From assembly GCA_905221605.1 (NCBI GenBank), contig CAJNDS010002747.1, positions 62,001 to 126,000 on the forward strand: 64,000 nt of DNA, in the 5' to 3' direction. Below the pieces are notes generated by a model that had not been told where the DNA came from, made no database searches, and saw nothing but the letters and a program-made list of their open reading frames with translations. Both the position numbers and the translations under genes were made by a program. This document shows, in pieces, positions 45,611 to 57,639 of the stretch. Each line of letters starts with the position of its first letter. The first letter of the stretch is position 1. This DNA is from Symbiodinium natans (taxonomy: Eukaryota; Sar; Dinophyceae; Suessiales; Symbiodiniaceae).

Positions 45611-46319
45611 ACTTTTCTAAGCTCGCCTTTTAACCTCACACTGAGCCGGCCGCTCAGCCGGCGCGGCCCGCCGAGGGCAGTGTACAGAGCGGAGGCTCGC
45701 AAAAAAGGATCCAGCTCGCTACTGCGCAGGAACATGTCCTTAAAACCCCCCTGCGATCCTATGTGTCCGGTACAGAGATGTACAGACAACTTGATTGAAA
45801 GGGGTGCAGAGGGAGAAGATGGCGCTGCGGCCAGACCGGGCTTAGCTAGGCGCAGACGCTTGATGCAGCATGCTCCGCCGCAGGCTTTGTGTGGCCCTTG
45901 CAGATTCTGACTGGTACCTTAGATTTTCCTCCAGTCGCTGCAACATCTGCAACCATGCCCTCAAGCGGGGGGCCTCCAGATTGCGCGAGCTTGGGGCCGT
46001 TTGGGGTGACGGGGTGTCTGTCGTGTTGCAGATGCTTGTAGCAGGAGCACCGCCACCAGCAAGCCCCCTCCTCCCCTTCGAAATGATCCCAACGCCTTAC
46101 CCGGCTTTGCTCTTCGCGAAAGAAAGATCGAGGACCTGCGCGCCCCCTTTTGGGGCGATTTTCAGTGGCTGAAATGGCACCTTGATCCCAGGGTCAGAAC
46201 ATGTCGCAAGAGTCGCAACCGACGAAAGCCAGTTCGGATATCCCAAGTACCTGGTTTAACCGAACACTGGCACTCACCAAACCCTGAAACCTGAACCCGG
46301 CAAAGGCCAGAAGACTGCC
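45611..46319. other. Spacer between LHC genes 3 and 4
   Basis: 709-bp copy of the LHC spacer, with the hairpin at 45645-45662 and no recognised gene. Confidence 0.6.
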
Positions 46320-46403
46320 ATGGCTGTCGCCGCTGGTGCGGCGGCCACGTTGGCCTCTAGGGCAGCTTGGGCAGCAAGATGCAGCAACGCCGTTGCAACT
46401 TGA
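46320..46403 (+). other. Candidate leader start of LHC gene 4
   Basis: Counterpart of 27895-27978, with the same ATG context and short Ala-rich frame. Confidence 0.35.
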
Positions 46404-47446
46404 TGAAGCTCGCCGGGGTTGTGGTTCAGGGTTTGCAGGTGCGAAGTGGTGTGAAGAGGAAAGGCAGCAAAGTGTTATCGTGACGGGGTGGGTATGGATG
46501 TCATGTAGGCATGAACAAGGGAGGAAAAGGCGGAAAAGAGAGATGAGTTTTGCATGTTTCCATGCCCAGGCCTTCGTGCAGAGCAGTCCAGCCGGTCAGG
46601 CCCCAGCAGTAACGTGGGCTAGATTTTGCTGGAGCTCAGGTGTTTTTGGGCAAGTGTCACTCAATGTCACTCAAGCACTCAGCAGAGGCGCGGTCCAAGG
46701 CCCAAAGTCCAAGGCCAGGATAGCGGCAGCGCGATTGAGACCACGGACTGGGCGCGGGACGCAGGGAGCAGCATGGCGAAGCCAAAGGCCACAGGCGACG
46801 CTTCGCGAAGGCGCGTTCGGCGCAGGATGGCGCAGGATGGCGCAGGATGGCGCAGGACTGTGACGGGATCACGATCCAGAGCGCAAGCTTTTGAACCCCA
46901 TGGTGTCGGCAAACCGTCTTGGGATGTCTTGGGAATTTCGAAGAACGGTGGGAGATTCTATGCCCTTTTCGAGAAGGGCACGTTTGGCAAAGCGTTGCTG
47001 TCGATTTCGGACTCTTGCTTGGTCACGGCTGCAAAATCCGTGATGCCAGGGCAAGGCAGAAAGAACAAACGTCCCACACATTCCCACACCTGAGCTTTTC
47101 AAGCGACCCCTGTATTTGGTGGGCGGGTAGGGGGGCACGCGGGACATAGGGCATTTCGAGCTTCGAACTCCTTCGAAGCTCAGAAAGAATCTGCTCAATC
47201 CTCAAGGACTCAAGGTCGTACAATGTCATAGAACATGCACACACACACATTATCTCTCTCTCTCTCTCTCACGCACATGGGGTCACAGGCCGCTTTGTCA
47301 GCATGCCTGACACTGAGCGCAGGCTGCCCCGGAGCGAAGCAGCGTTCAGCTGCGCGGCCGAGTAGCGGCGCAGAGGAGCGCCGAAGGCGCAGTCAGCCGC
47401 CTTTGCCAAAGCGCGAACAAAGTGACGCTCCTGGACCTCTGACCAG

Positions 47447-47532
47447 GCAGCAGCTCCTCAAGCCTTCTTGGCTGCACGACCGTGGCTTCGGCATCAGCCG
47501 CTCAGCGTTCTCAGGGAGCGTTTTCAGGGAGC
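47447..47532 (+). other. Candidate Ser-rich targeting exon, LHC gene 4
   Basis: Counterpart of 29014-29099. Confidence 0.35.
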
Positions 47533-48108
47533 ACTCCGGCATGCGCCGGGGCGTGCGTGTGTGTGGGCTTCGGGTTGAAGAAAGGCGCAGAAAAGGCTCA
47601 GGGTAGCAGCGCCATCACTCCTCCCTCCCTCTCGCGCTGCAGGCCCTCCTAGCAGCGCAGCTCCGGGGCAAGGACCGGGTCCCCAGGGGGAGGGGTTCTC
47701 TCAGGTTCGGGGCTCGGGTTGCGAGACGTAGTTAGGGTCGGGTGATGTCTGGAGCGATTTTTTCCTGTTTCGGAGTGGGCTCTGAGTGCGGATGGGGAGC
47801 CCCACGCCTTGGGGGTACATGACTGGAGCATGTGGGGTTATCGGTTCTGGGGACTTTTCTGGTTTCAGTGGGGCCCTGCGACCTTTACCTCGCTCAGCCC
47901 AAAGAATTCCAAGTGCAGGCCAGCAGCCGCAAGTCCCAGGTGCGACGGGGGGGGCCTGCTTTGGGCTGGTGCTTTGGGCTGGAAGTGGGGCGGGCCTCTC
48001 CTTTGTGCCTGTGCCCCAAGAAGAATCAGAAAGATCCCAAGAAGATCCAAGAAGTATCCTGAAGTCCTAGTGATGTCCCCAGACCCCCCAAGGGACCTTC
48101 TGCCACAG

Positions 48109-51100
48109 GTGGTCGTCAGCGCCTTTGAGAGCGAGCTCGGCGTTCAGGTCCACGGTCTCCTTTCTTCTTGGACATTTTTGGACACTGGCTCGTGCGGCTG
48201 ACATCGCTAGGACTACCGATAGAGCGCAGGCGTAGGTCAGAGAAATCCTGAGAGGTTTGCGTGCCGTTGTGTCGCCCTAGAGGAAGGCAGTTGACACTTT
48301 AGACCGGTTCAGAACATGAAGCCTTCCACGCACCTTCCGAACTGTCATGAGCTGCGCAGGCGCCCGTGGGCTTCTGGGACCCCGCCGGCCTGAGCGCCTT
48401 GGCTGGCGTTGGAGGGTTTGGGATCGCGGTTTGAGTTTCAGGGCCGGCGCTTGCCTTTAGCGCCTCCGTGCAAACCGAGAACGCCGAACCCGCCGCCCCG
48501 TGTGCAGGTGCGGACGGCAGCGTAGAGAACTTCAAGCGCCGACGGGCCACCGAGCTCAAGCACGGGCGCATTGCAACTGGGCTGCATCCGTGCCGCGAGG
48601 ATTCGCTCATGTTCGCCCAAATTCGCACATCGTATTATATCGTATTCATGAACATTGCGAATACGCACGTCCATAAGCCTCCCTGGTTTGTGCGCACCGG
48701 GATCTCCCGTGGAGAGTATGGTAACCACGTTATACAGGGTTTGCAGACATGTGCGTTCGCGGCTTCTCTTTCGCGACCCCACGTTCGAGTGCGCCCCGCC
48801 ATGCATCCTAGCCTGGCACAATTTCTGCCGCCATCTCCGGGCGAAGACCCGAAGTGCCTGAGGCGATGCTGGCAACGATGGGCTACATCACCCCAGAGCG
48901 GCTTGTCCCAAATTTTGTTGTTTGCGGCATCCTTTGCGGCATCCTTTGCGGCATCCCTTGCGGCATCCCTTGCGGCATCCCTTGCAGCATCCCTTGCGGC
49001 ATCCCTTGCGGCACCCTTGCATCCTCCTTGTTTTTTCCCCCCAGTAAGGAGCAGTTCTCAGACATGAGTGCAAGCAGACACGTGAAGCTGACCGCTGCGT
49101 CTTGGTCTGAGGATCACGGGCAAGTTCCCAGGGTACTTGAGCCCATCTGCCGGACTGAAGTTCGCCGACGTGCCCAACGGCCTGGCAGCCATCTCCAAGG
49201 TGCAAGGGTTGCCGGGGGAGGGGGGATGTTACTCGTAGGGCCTGCGTGCCTTAGACTCGTTCATCAGTCGCTTTTTTTCGCTCTCATGTCGTGAGCAGAG
49301 AATGGAGACGCGATCCACTTTCCGAATCTTTGCACTTCTTCGTCGCCCCTTCTCCCTTCGCAGTCTGCAGAGGTGCCCCAGGCTGGTTGGGGCCAGATCC
49401 TGCTGTACATGGCCTACTGCGAGGCCGGATCACAGGAGTCCTGTGTTTTCTGCGTCCTGAACCATCCTCTATGCTTTCTATGAATGCATGTGTGTGGAAA
49501 AAAGAAGAGCCACCGCTGCCTCAAGTTTGGTTAGCCACTGCAACACACGGTTAGGGCCTTGCACGTGGCAGTGCCGCACGTTTTGCATCTCTTGGAGAAG
49601 CCCGAGGCCTCCCAGACGCAGGAGCCGGGCACCGCGGCCTATGCTGGAGACTTCGGCTTCAAGGTTCTCACCTCCAGCGACCCGGCCGAGAAGACCAAGA
49701 AGCTGAGCCTGGGTCGTGTCTTCAGAAGGGCTTTCGGGCGACCTCTTTTTCAATTTTCGTGTGCTTTGGCGTGATCTCAAAAAGCAGCGGGGGAGGGGGT
49801 GGGCGTGAGAGGAGTGCCGAGTTGGCAAATGGCCGACTGGCGATGATGGCCATCATCGGCATGCTCCGGGGCTGCAGACCAGAGTTCCCCAAAGTTGCCT
49901 CCTTCAAATGAAGCCTGCGTAACAAGTTCGACGACACTCTTGCCGACCTTGTTGAACTGCTTGCATGTTGAGGTTCTTCCAGGATGGACTCACTGGCAGT
50001 GCGTGGGGTGATTGGGCCAACTACACCGCCTCGCCGCTGCGTGCCTTTGAGAACGAGCTCGGTGTCCAGGATCCTGTTGGGTTTTGGGACCCCGCCGGTT
50101 TTACGGCCGACGGAAGCGTGGAGGACTTCAAGCGTCGTCGCCAGACTGAAATCAAGCACGGCCGCATCGCCATGCTCGCGACAATGGGATACATCACGCC
50201 AGAGCGACTCAGATGACATGTAGTTCGTTCTGCGTGTTGCGTTAGGGCTGTCCCACGTTGCTCGAGTGAGATCTTGTGAGCCGTGCAGCGTGCACGTCAC
50301 AAGGTTTTTCTTGAGTACACATGATGACTTTGCATTGCCCGATGGTGTATGGCTGACCAAGGATCACGGGCAAGTTCCCAGGTTTTCTGTCGCCATCAGC
50401 TGGATTGAAGTTTGCCGATGTCCCCAATGGCCTCGCAGCCATTTCCAAGGTTCCTGCCGCAGGGTGGGGACAGATTCTGGCGTACATGGCCTTCTGCGAG
50501 GTCTCTCAGGATCAGTCTGCCGGAACTCCAGCCGCAGCCGGTGACTTCGGGTTCAAGGTCTTGACGTCCAGCGACCCCGCTGAGAAGACGAAAAAATTGT
50601 CAGCGGAGTTGGCCAACGGAAGGCTTGCGATGATGGCCATCATCGGCATGTTCTTTCAGGACACGTGACATGAGACAAACTTGTCCAACGTTGCATGAGC
50701 ATGCGTTAGCAGCTAACTAGTTGCTGGCTGTTGCATTCAGCTTTTTTCCTTATGCTGCACGTCGCAGCGCGTTGTCAATGTGAAGGATGGACTCACTGGC
50801 AGTGCGTGGGGTGATTGGGCCAACTACACCGCCTCGCCGCTGCGTGCCTTCGAGAACGAGCTCGGTGTCCAGGATCCTGTTGGATTTTGGGACCCCGCCG
50901 GTTTTACGGCCGACGGAAGCGTGGAGGACTTCAAGCGTCGTCGCCAGACTGAAATCAAGCACGGCCGCATCGCCATGCTCGCGACAATGGGATACATCAC
51001 GCCAGAGCGACTCAGATGACATGTAGTTCGTTCTGCGTGCGTGTTGCGTTAGGGGTGTCTCAGGTGCTCGAGTGAGATCTTGTGAGCCGTGCAGTGTGCA

Positions 51101-54086
51101 TGTCACAAGTTTTTCTTGAGTACATGATGACTTTGCATTGCACGATGGTGTATGGCTGACCAAGGATCACGGGCAAGTTCCCAGGTTTTCTGTCGCCATC
51201 AGCAGGATTGAAGTTTGCCGATGTCCCCAATGGCCTTGCAGCCATTTCCAAGGTTCCTGCCGCAGGGTGGGGACAGATTCTGGCGTACATGGCCTTCTGC
51301 GAGGTCTCTCAGGATCAGTCTGCCGGAACTCCGGCCGCAGCCGGTGACTTCGGGTTCAAGGTCTTGACGTCCAGCGACCCCGCTGAGAAGACGAAAAAAT
51401 TGTCAGCGGAGTTGGCCAACGGAAGGCTTGCGATGATGGCCATCATCGGCATGTTCTTTCAGGACACGTGACATGAGACAAACTTGTCCAACGTTGCATG
51501 AGCATGCGTTAGCCGCTAACTAGTTGCTAGCTGTTGCATTCAGCTTTTTTCCTTATGCTGCACGTCGCAGCGCGTTGTCAATGTGAAGGATGGACTCACT
51601 GGCAGTGCGTGGGGTGATTGGGCCAACTACACCGCCTCGCCGCTGCGTGCCTTTGAGAACGAGCTCGGTGTCCAGGATCCTGTTGGATTTTGGGACCCCG
51701 CCGGTTTTACGGCCGAGGGAAGCGTGGAGGACTTCAAGCGTCGTCGCCAGACTGAAATCAAGCACGGCCGCATCGCCATGCTCGCGACAATGGGATACAT
51801 CACGCCAGAGCGACTCAGATGACATGTAGTTCGTTCTGCGTGCGTGTTGCGTTAGGGGTGTCTCAGGTGCTCGAGTGAGATCTTGTGAGCCGTGCAGTGT
51901 GCATGTCACAAGAATTTTCTTGAGCACATGATGACTTTGCGTTGTACGATGGTGTATGGCTGACCAAGGATCACGGGCAAGTTCCCAGGTTTTCTGTCGC
52001 CATCAGCAGGATTGAAGTTTGCCGATGTCCCCAATGGCCTTGCAGCCATTTCCAAGGTTCCTGCCGCAGGGTGGGGACAGATTCTGGCGTACATGGCCTT
52101 CTGCGAGGTCTCTCAGGATCAGTCTGCCGGAACTTCGGCCGCAGCGGGTGACTTCGGGTTCAAGGTCTTGACGTCCAGCGACCCCGCTGAGAAGACGAAA
52201 AAATTGTCAGCGGAGTTGGCCAACGGAAGGCTTGCGATGATGGCCATCATCGGCATGTTCTTTCAGGACACGTGACATGAGACAAACTTGTCCAACGTTG
52301 CATGAGCATGCGTTAGCCGCTAACTAGTTGCTAGCTGTTGCATTCAGCTTTTTTTCCTTATGCTGCACGTCGCAGCGCGTTGTCAATGTGAAGGATGGAC
52401 TCACTGGCAGTGCGTGGGGTGATTGGGCCAACTACACCGCCTCGCCGCTGCGTGCCTTCGAGAACGAGCTCGGTGCCCAGGATCCTGTTGGATTTTGGGA
52501 CCCCGCCGGTTTTACGGCCGACGGAAGCGTGGAGGACTTCAAGCGTCGTCGCCAGACTGAAATCAAGCACGGCCGCATCGCCATGCTCGCGACAATGGGA
52601 TACATCACGCCAGAGCGACTCAGATGACATGTAGTTCGTTCTGCGTGCGTGTTGCGTTAGGGGTGTCTCACGTGCTCGAGTGAGATCTTGTGAGCCGTGC
52701 AGTGTGCATGTCACAAGAATTTTCTTGAGTACATGATGACTTTGCATTGCACGATGGTCTATGGCTGACCAAGGATCACGGGCAAGTTCCCAGGTTTTCT
52801 GTCGCCATCAGCAGGATTGAAGTTTGCCGATGTCCCCAATGGCCTTGCAGCCATTTCCAAGGTTCCTGCCGCAGGGTGGGGACAGATTCTGGCGTACATG
52901 GCCTTCTGCGAGGTCTCTCAGGATCAGTCTGCCGGAACTCCGGCCGCAGCCGGTGACTTCGGGTTCAAGGTCTTGACGTCCAGCGACCCCGCTGAGAAGA
53001 CGAAAAAATTGTCAGCGGAGTTGGCCAACGGAAGGCTTGCGATGATGGCCATCATCGGCATGTTCTTTCAGGACACGTGACATGAGACAAACTTGTCCAA
53101 CGTTGCATGAGCATGCGTTAGCCGCTAACTAGTTGCTAGCTGTTGCATTCAGCTTTTTTCCTTATGCTGCACGTCGCAGCGCGTTGTCAATGTGAAGGAT
53201 GGACTCACTGGCAGTGCGTGGGGTGATTGGGCCAACTACACCGCCTCGCCGCTGCGTGCCTTCGAGAACGAGCTCGGTGTCCAGGATCCTGTTGGATTTT
53301 GGGACCCCGCCGGTTTTACGGCCGACGGAAGCGTGGAGGACTTCAAGCGTCGTCGCCAGACTGAAATCAAGCACGGCCGCATCGCCATGCTCGCGACAAT
53401 GGGATACATCACGCCAGAGCGACTCAGATGACATGTAGTTCGTTCTGCGTGCGTGTTGCGTTAGGGGTGTCTCAGGTGCTCGAGTGAGATCTTGTGAGCC
53501 GTGCAGTGTGCATGTCACGAGAGTTTCTTGAGCACATGATGACTTTGCATTGCACGATGGTGTATGGCTGACCAAGGATCACGGGCAAGTTCCCAGGTTT
53601 TCTGTCGCCATCAGCAGGATTGAAGTTTGCCGATGTCCCCAATGGCCTTGCAGCCATTTCCAAGGTTCCTGCCGCAGGGTGGGGACAGATTCTGGCGTAC
53701 ATGGCCTTCTGCGAAGTCTCTCAGGATCAGTCTGCCGGAACTCCGGCCGCAGCGGGTGACTTCGGGTTCAAGGTCTTGACGTCCAGCGACCCCGCTGAGA
53801 AGACGAAAAAATTGTCAGCGGAGTTGGCCAACGGAAGGCTTGCGATGATGGCCATCATCGGCATGTTCTTTCAGGACACGTGACATGGGACAAACTTGTC
53901 CAACGTTGCACGAGCATGCGTTAGCCGCTAACTAGTCGCTAGCTGTTGCATTCAGCTTTTTTCCTTATGCTGCGCGTCGCAGCACCTGGTCACCTTGTCA
54001 ATGCGCAGGATGGGCTCACCGGCAGTGCTTGGGGTGATTGGGCCAACTACACCGCCTCGCCGCTGCGTGCCGCAGCCGAGGCCTAA
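48109..54086 (+). CDS. LHC polyprotein gene 4 (6 units)
   Basis: The last gene of the array. First-unit exons: 48109-48147, 48360-48393, 48508-48572, 48863-48897, 49112-49199, 49373-49423, 49607-~49706, ~49815-49862. A exons: 49973-50203, 50786-51006, 51589-51809, 52394-52614, 53198-53418. B exons: 50362-50659, 51165-51462, 51969-52266, 52774-53071, 53577-53874. Last exon 54009-54086, ending SPLRAAAEA and TAA. Changes against the consensus unit include TAEGSVED in 51589-51809, ELGAQDP in 52394-52614 (shared with gene 3) and AGTSAAAGD in 51969-52266 (also in gene 3). The first-unit region is nearly the same as gene 3's, but the 49424-49606 intron keeps the long form. Product, processing and location are as for gene 1. 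The sequence downstream departs from the other copies about 100 bp after the stop. Confidence 0.9.
50273..50303 (+). other. Intronic stem-loop, common fully paired form
   Basis: In intron 50204-50361 of gene 4: outer arms CTTGTGA and TCACAAG, inner arms CGTGCA and TGCACG, loop GCG, bulge GC. Other introns have TGCATG in the inner arm, replacing one pair by a G-U pair, or TCACGAG in the outer arm (for example near 41763 and 53519), again a G-U pair. Confidence 0.65.
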
Positions 54087-54190
54087 ACTTTTCTAAGCTC
54101 TCCTTTTAACCTAACACTGAGCCGGCTGCGCTCAGCCGGCGCGGCCCGCCGAGGGCAGTGTACAGAGCGGAGGCTCGCAAAAAATGGATC

Positions 54191-54360
54191 CAGCTTCAAG
54201 CCCAATGACCTTCCGCCCCGAACCCCCAGGGTGCAAGCCGCCTCAGACTCTAAACCCTAAACCCAAATGAGTCCTATTGTATACTCTACGATGTCCAAAA
54301 ACGCCCGCGCTGCTTGCAGGGGGCTTTGCAGGGGTCGCATGCTTCAGTAGCATCTCTCTC
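54191..54360. other. Right edge of LHC array with short telomere-like run
   Basis: Homology to the LHC spacer stops near 54190. A short CTAAACCCTAAACCC run lies at about 54249-54265. No gene is recognised. Confidence 0.6.
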
Positions 54361-54472
54361 TCCCTCTCACTCTTTTTTCACTCTCTCTCACCCTCTCTCA
54401 CTCTCTCTCACTCTCTCTCACTCTCTCTCACTCTCTCTCACTCTCTCTCACTCTCTCTCACTCTCTCTCACT
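54361..54472. repeat. CTCTCTCTCA decamer microsatellite
   Basis: About eleven near-perfect CTCTCTCTCA units lie here. Ser/Leu repeat frames across them are artefacts. Confidence 0.9.
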
Positions 54473-54657
54473 TCGTGATTTGTGTAGTAAGCGACGCCGG
54501 ATCTGCTCTTAGTTCTTTTCAGTTGATAGCGTTGCTTTCAGTTTGTTACCTTTGGCGATGTGGCTTGCCACAGCTCCAGTCAGCCGCGTCCATATGGGAC
54601 GTGTCGTCGCCGCTCATGGGACCAGGGGACGGTTCTGCGACTTCAAAGTCAAAAAAA

Positions 54658-54712
54658 CTCTCTCTCACTGTCTGTGTCTCACTCTCGCTCTCGCTCTCTC
54701 TCTCTCTCTCTC

Positions 54713-54783
<71 letters not shown>

Positions 54784-54799
54784 CTCTCTCTCTCTCTAC
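54658..54799. repeat. CT microsatellite with T70 homopolymer
   Basis: CT repeats surround a run of about 70 T (54714-54783). The true length is doubtful, as with any long homopolymer. The Phe-rich and Lys-rich frames are artefacts. Confidence 0.9.
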
Positions 54800-54879
54800 A
54801 TTACTTTGTGCCGGACCTTTGGACATGCAAAGCTTGACATACGTCTGGTACCATAGCTCCAAACTCCAAACCCAGGAGC

Positions 54880-55137
54880 ACTTCATCGTTCAACCTCAAG
54901 CGTGCAGTAGATAAAGGGAGCGCGAAGAAAGGCTCTGACCTCTAAGCCTACGCGGGCGCCAGTGCCAACAGGACGTGGACGACATGGCGCTGTGCGTCAC
55001 ACTAGCACGCCTCCATCTCCACTCTCAACCGCAGGCTTTGTGTGCCCTGTCGGGTTCTGTCCGGCCGGAGAGCTTCCCGTCGCTGCACAATCTGCCCTCA
55101 AGCAGAGGGGCTCGAGATTGTCTCGGGCTTCAGCGTA
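54880..55137. other. Diverged relic of the LHC intergenic spacer
   Basis: CGCAGGCTTTGTGTG at about 55031 and GTCGCTGCA...TCTGCCCTCAAGC...AGATTG at about 55078-55120 match, in the same order, the spacer at about 27450-27560 (and its copies). Intervening sequence is diverged. This is an older, decayed repeat of the same unit outside the young array. Confidence 0.55.
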
Positions 55138-55385
55138 CAAACCCTAAACCCTAGACCCGAGATGCAAGGACTCATGACCGAGTGACCCATGAAAAAGCAC
55201 TTTCGTCTAGGGGAGTGTACGAGTTCCTAGAGGGCATCATGTGAGTTTAAGGGTTTTAGATCTTAGATCATCTCTCCCCTATAGTTAATAGTAAGGGAAC
55301 ATTTTTCGCGTCCGATCCAAGGCAAGGCCAGAAAATCAGCACCTAGGACCCCTAGAAGCCCTTCACCTTGGAACCCGTGTCAGCT
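55138..55385. other. Unassigned sequence between telomere-like runs
   Basis: Starts with a short CCCTAAACCCTA run (about 55140-55155) and then has unique sequence with no recognised gene. Confidence 0.5.
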
Positions 55386-55532
55386 TATGAAAAACACCCT
55401 GGACCCTAAACCTTGTACGCTAAACCCTAACCCCAAACCCAAACCCTAAACCCTAAACCCTAAACCCTAAACCCTAAACCCTAAACCCTAAACCCTAAAC
55501 CCTAAACCCTAAACCCTAAACCCTAAACCCTT
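55386..55532 (-). repeat. Interstitial telomere-type array, CCCTAAA strand on +
   Basis: About 150 bp of CCCTAAA, degenerate at the left and perfect from about 55440 to 55530. The G-rich strand is the minus strand, so this array points left, opposite to the array at 8217-9050. Confidence 0.92.
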
Positions 55533-56089
55533 CAACAGCCCTCAGCCCGGACATCGCGCAGTGAACGCCGTTCCGGGCACCGAGCCGCAAACGACAATTT
55601 CTGACCCGATGTTCGGGGCAGCCAGCTCAAGGTGCCAGGGCGAAGCTTCTCGAAGTTCTTGTTGAACTTGGGGGGGGGGGCCTCGGGGTTGACAATTGCT
55701 TGGCTGCGTGAGTCCACATCTGATTACCCGCTCGAAAATCGTACGGGGGGCTGGGGGGGGGGGGTTGCTTTGCAATTTGTTTGCCACCCATTGGCAGATA
55801 TTTCCGGAGGGGGTTCCCATCTGTCCGTCGAGTTTCCTAGCATGCATTGGGTACTCATGACATGATGTCGCCAATGAGCGTGGCCCGCGTTGGCAACCAA
55901 ATCCACACCATCAACCGACGCAGAGCAGGGCGCACGCATGCTAACGCCAGTGCGGGCCGCGGCGAGGCAGGCAACGGCGACGTCGCCACAGTCCGTCGGC
56001 TGCCGCAGCTCCGCGTGACACGTCCGGCGACTTCGCCATGGTGGATGCGGGCCCCCACACTACCGCCTCGACGCATGGAAGAGCAGCCC
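55533..56089. other. Unassigned sequence before the non-LTR element
   Basis: GC-rich with G runs; it may be 5' sequence of the retroelement that follows. Minus-strand frames across it (to 56643) show no family motif and are taken as shadows. Confidence 0.4.
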
Positions 56090-57289
56090 AAGCTTCGTGG
56101 GAATGGCTGGACACCGTGGAGTTGAGGGACGTGCCACACCAATCCCCAAGATGCGCGATGTTCCGCGTTTTCTAGCTGCGTTCGTGCACGCGCTGCGGGG
56201 CCCGCGCCCGCCGAACCCAGCCCGAACCCAGCGGCCGGCCCCACTGCGGAAACTGTTTCTGCTCGTGCCGCGCCTTTTGTTGACGCGCACGAGACGGGTG
56301 CAGCTGCGCGCGCCGCCTGCAGCGGATTCCAAGCCTTCGAGGCTGGGTGCTGCGACCTGGATGCGGCGCCTCCGGATCGACGCCCGCAAGACGCCCGCAA
56401 GACGCCCGCAGCGATCCACTGGCGCTGACGTTGGGTTTGCGCGCACGCCGCGGCCAGTCGTCGCGCCATGTCGCGCCAAACGCTCACCAGCGCTCCCTTG
56501 GTGCACTGGGACCGCTTAGCTTTGGATGCCGGTAAAAAGGTGCGAGAAGCATCGTGCGGCAGCGGGTCTGCCGGCGGCAACGTGGAGGACGCATTTAAAC
56601 TCATCCAAGCTGGCATGACCCAAAGCTGCGGGCTTGCAAACAACCGGGTGACTAATCATGCTTGGCACGACGACGCAAAAGCACTAGTTTGTCGCCGGCA
56701 TTTTTGGGTTCAATTCTTACATGAGCACGAGCAGTTTGTGAAGCATGTTCCCGCACATGTCTCAAGTACCACATGCAGCACTTCTTGTGCTGAAGAGAAT
56801 TTCGTGTCCCACCCTGCCCTCCCTGGGTTGGAGGTGCCTTGAGTGCTCTTGGAGGGCCACACGCGACGAAAGTCAGACCTTCCAACCCCATGCTCAGCTT
56901 CGGCTGCAGAAGAGCGACTTCTTCAAATGCATGAGAAATAGTAACGCGTAGTATTTTCTTTGTTGATTGGGACATGATTGAATATTTTCTAGAAGTTTTC
57001 TGTGACACATTCGCTGCGCGATGCGGAGTGAGGACATAAACGCGCCTTACAGGACACCTCGCAACTGGTCGCCGGGCCCTCGTCGCCGCGCTGGATGCCA
57101 TCCAGTGGGAGCGGCAGGCGCTCGCCGCAAGAGTAGCACCCGGAAATGCGAGCTCTGCAAAAAAAAAAGTCTGCAAGCGGAATTCCGGTGCCGTGGGGAG
57201 AGCCGTCAGTGCCCGCGCTCCACAGGTTTTAAGTATGGGCCCCCCTCCCTCCCCAACAGGGTGGTCCCCCAACAATGGCCGGCGCGGAC

Positions 57290-57570
57290 CACCGTGCCGG
57301 GCGTAACCCCGGATGACCGGCGCCGACTCGACCTCGCCAAATATGGCGCGTTTCGGCGCGGCGAGGCACTCTGCTGCGATGTGACCCTGGCTTCGCCGCT
57401 GAGGGCAGACGGGCGCCCGCAACCAGCCTCGTCAGATCGGGATGGGGCTGCGGCGCGAGGCGGCACAAACAACGGCGCTACCCTGAACTGGCCGGCTCGG
57501 GCCCGCAACGCCTCGTCGTCTGGCTGCGGAGGTGGGGGCAAGAGGCGCACGACCTCGTCCGCAGCCTCGA
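57290..57570 (+). pseudogene. Endonuclease-domain fragment of a non-LTR element
   Basis: Reads LDLAKYGAFRRGEALCCDVT, then LASPLRADGRPQP, then, after a frame change, GPQRLVVWLRRWGQEAHDLV. The GEALCCDVT..SPL pattern corresponds to the catalytic-Asp part of the restriction-like endonuclease in the paired element at 61680-61720 (GAQLAIDAT..SPV). It has no RT in front of it here. Confidence 0.55.
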
Positions 57571-57639
57571 CAACAGCGCTCCCTGCGTGCGCCGCGGGCG
57601 CTGCTCGCCGAGGCTCAGCAACCCTCCAGTTTGCCCTTG

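Larger units (their letters stand above)
16873..54190 (+). repeat. Four-copy tandem array of LHC polyprotein genes
   Basis: Homologous copies begin near 16873, 28858, 38915 and 47292 with GCTTTGTCAGC-like sequence. They are about 12.0, 10.1, 8.4 and 6.9 kb long (the last is cut off at the array's right end). Length differences come from the number of ~800-bp LHC modules and from a ~1.8-kb intron expansion in copy 1. Copies 3 and 4 share a ~36-bp segment (about 39475-39511 and 47852-47888) that copies 1 and 2 lack, so they are closest relatives. Array homology ends near 54190. Confidence 0.93.

Noticed and set aside
54277-54837. Ser/Leu- and Phe-rich frame of 186 codons
   Set aside because: It is the translation of CTCTCTCTCA and poly-T tracts.
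55855-56643. Minus-strand Ala/Arg-rich frame of 262 codons
   Set aside because: The plus strand here carries recognisable non-LTR retroelement sequence. High GC leaves the opposite strand open by chance.
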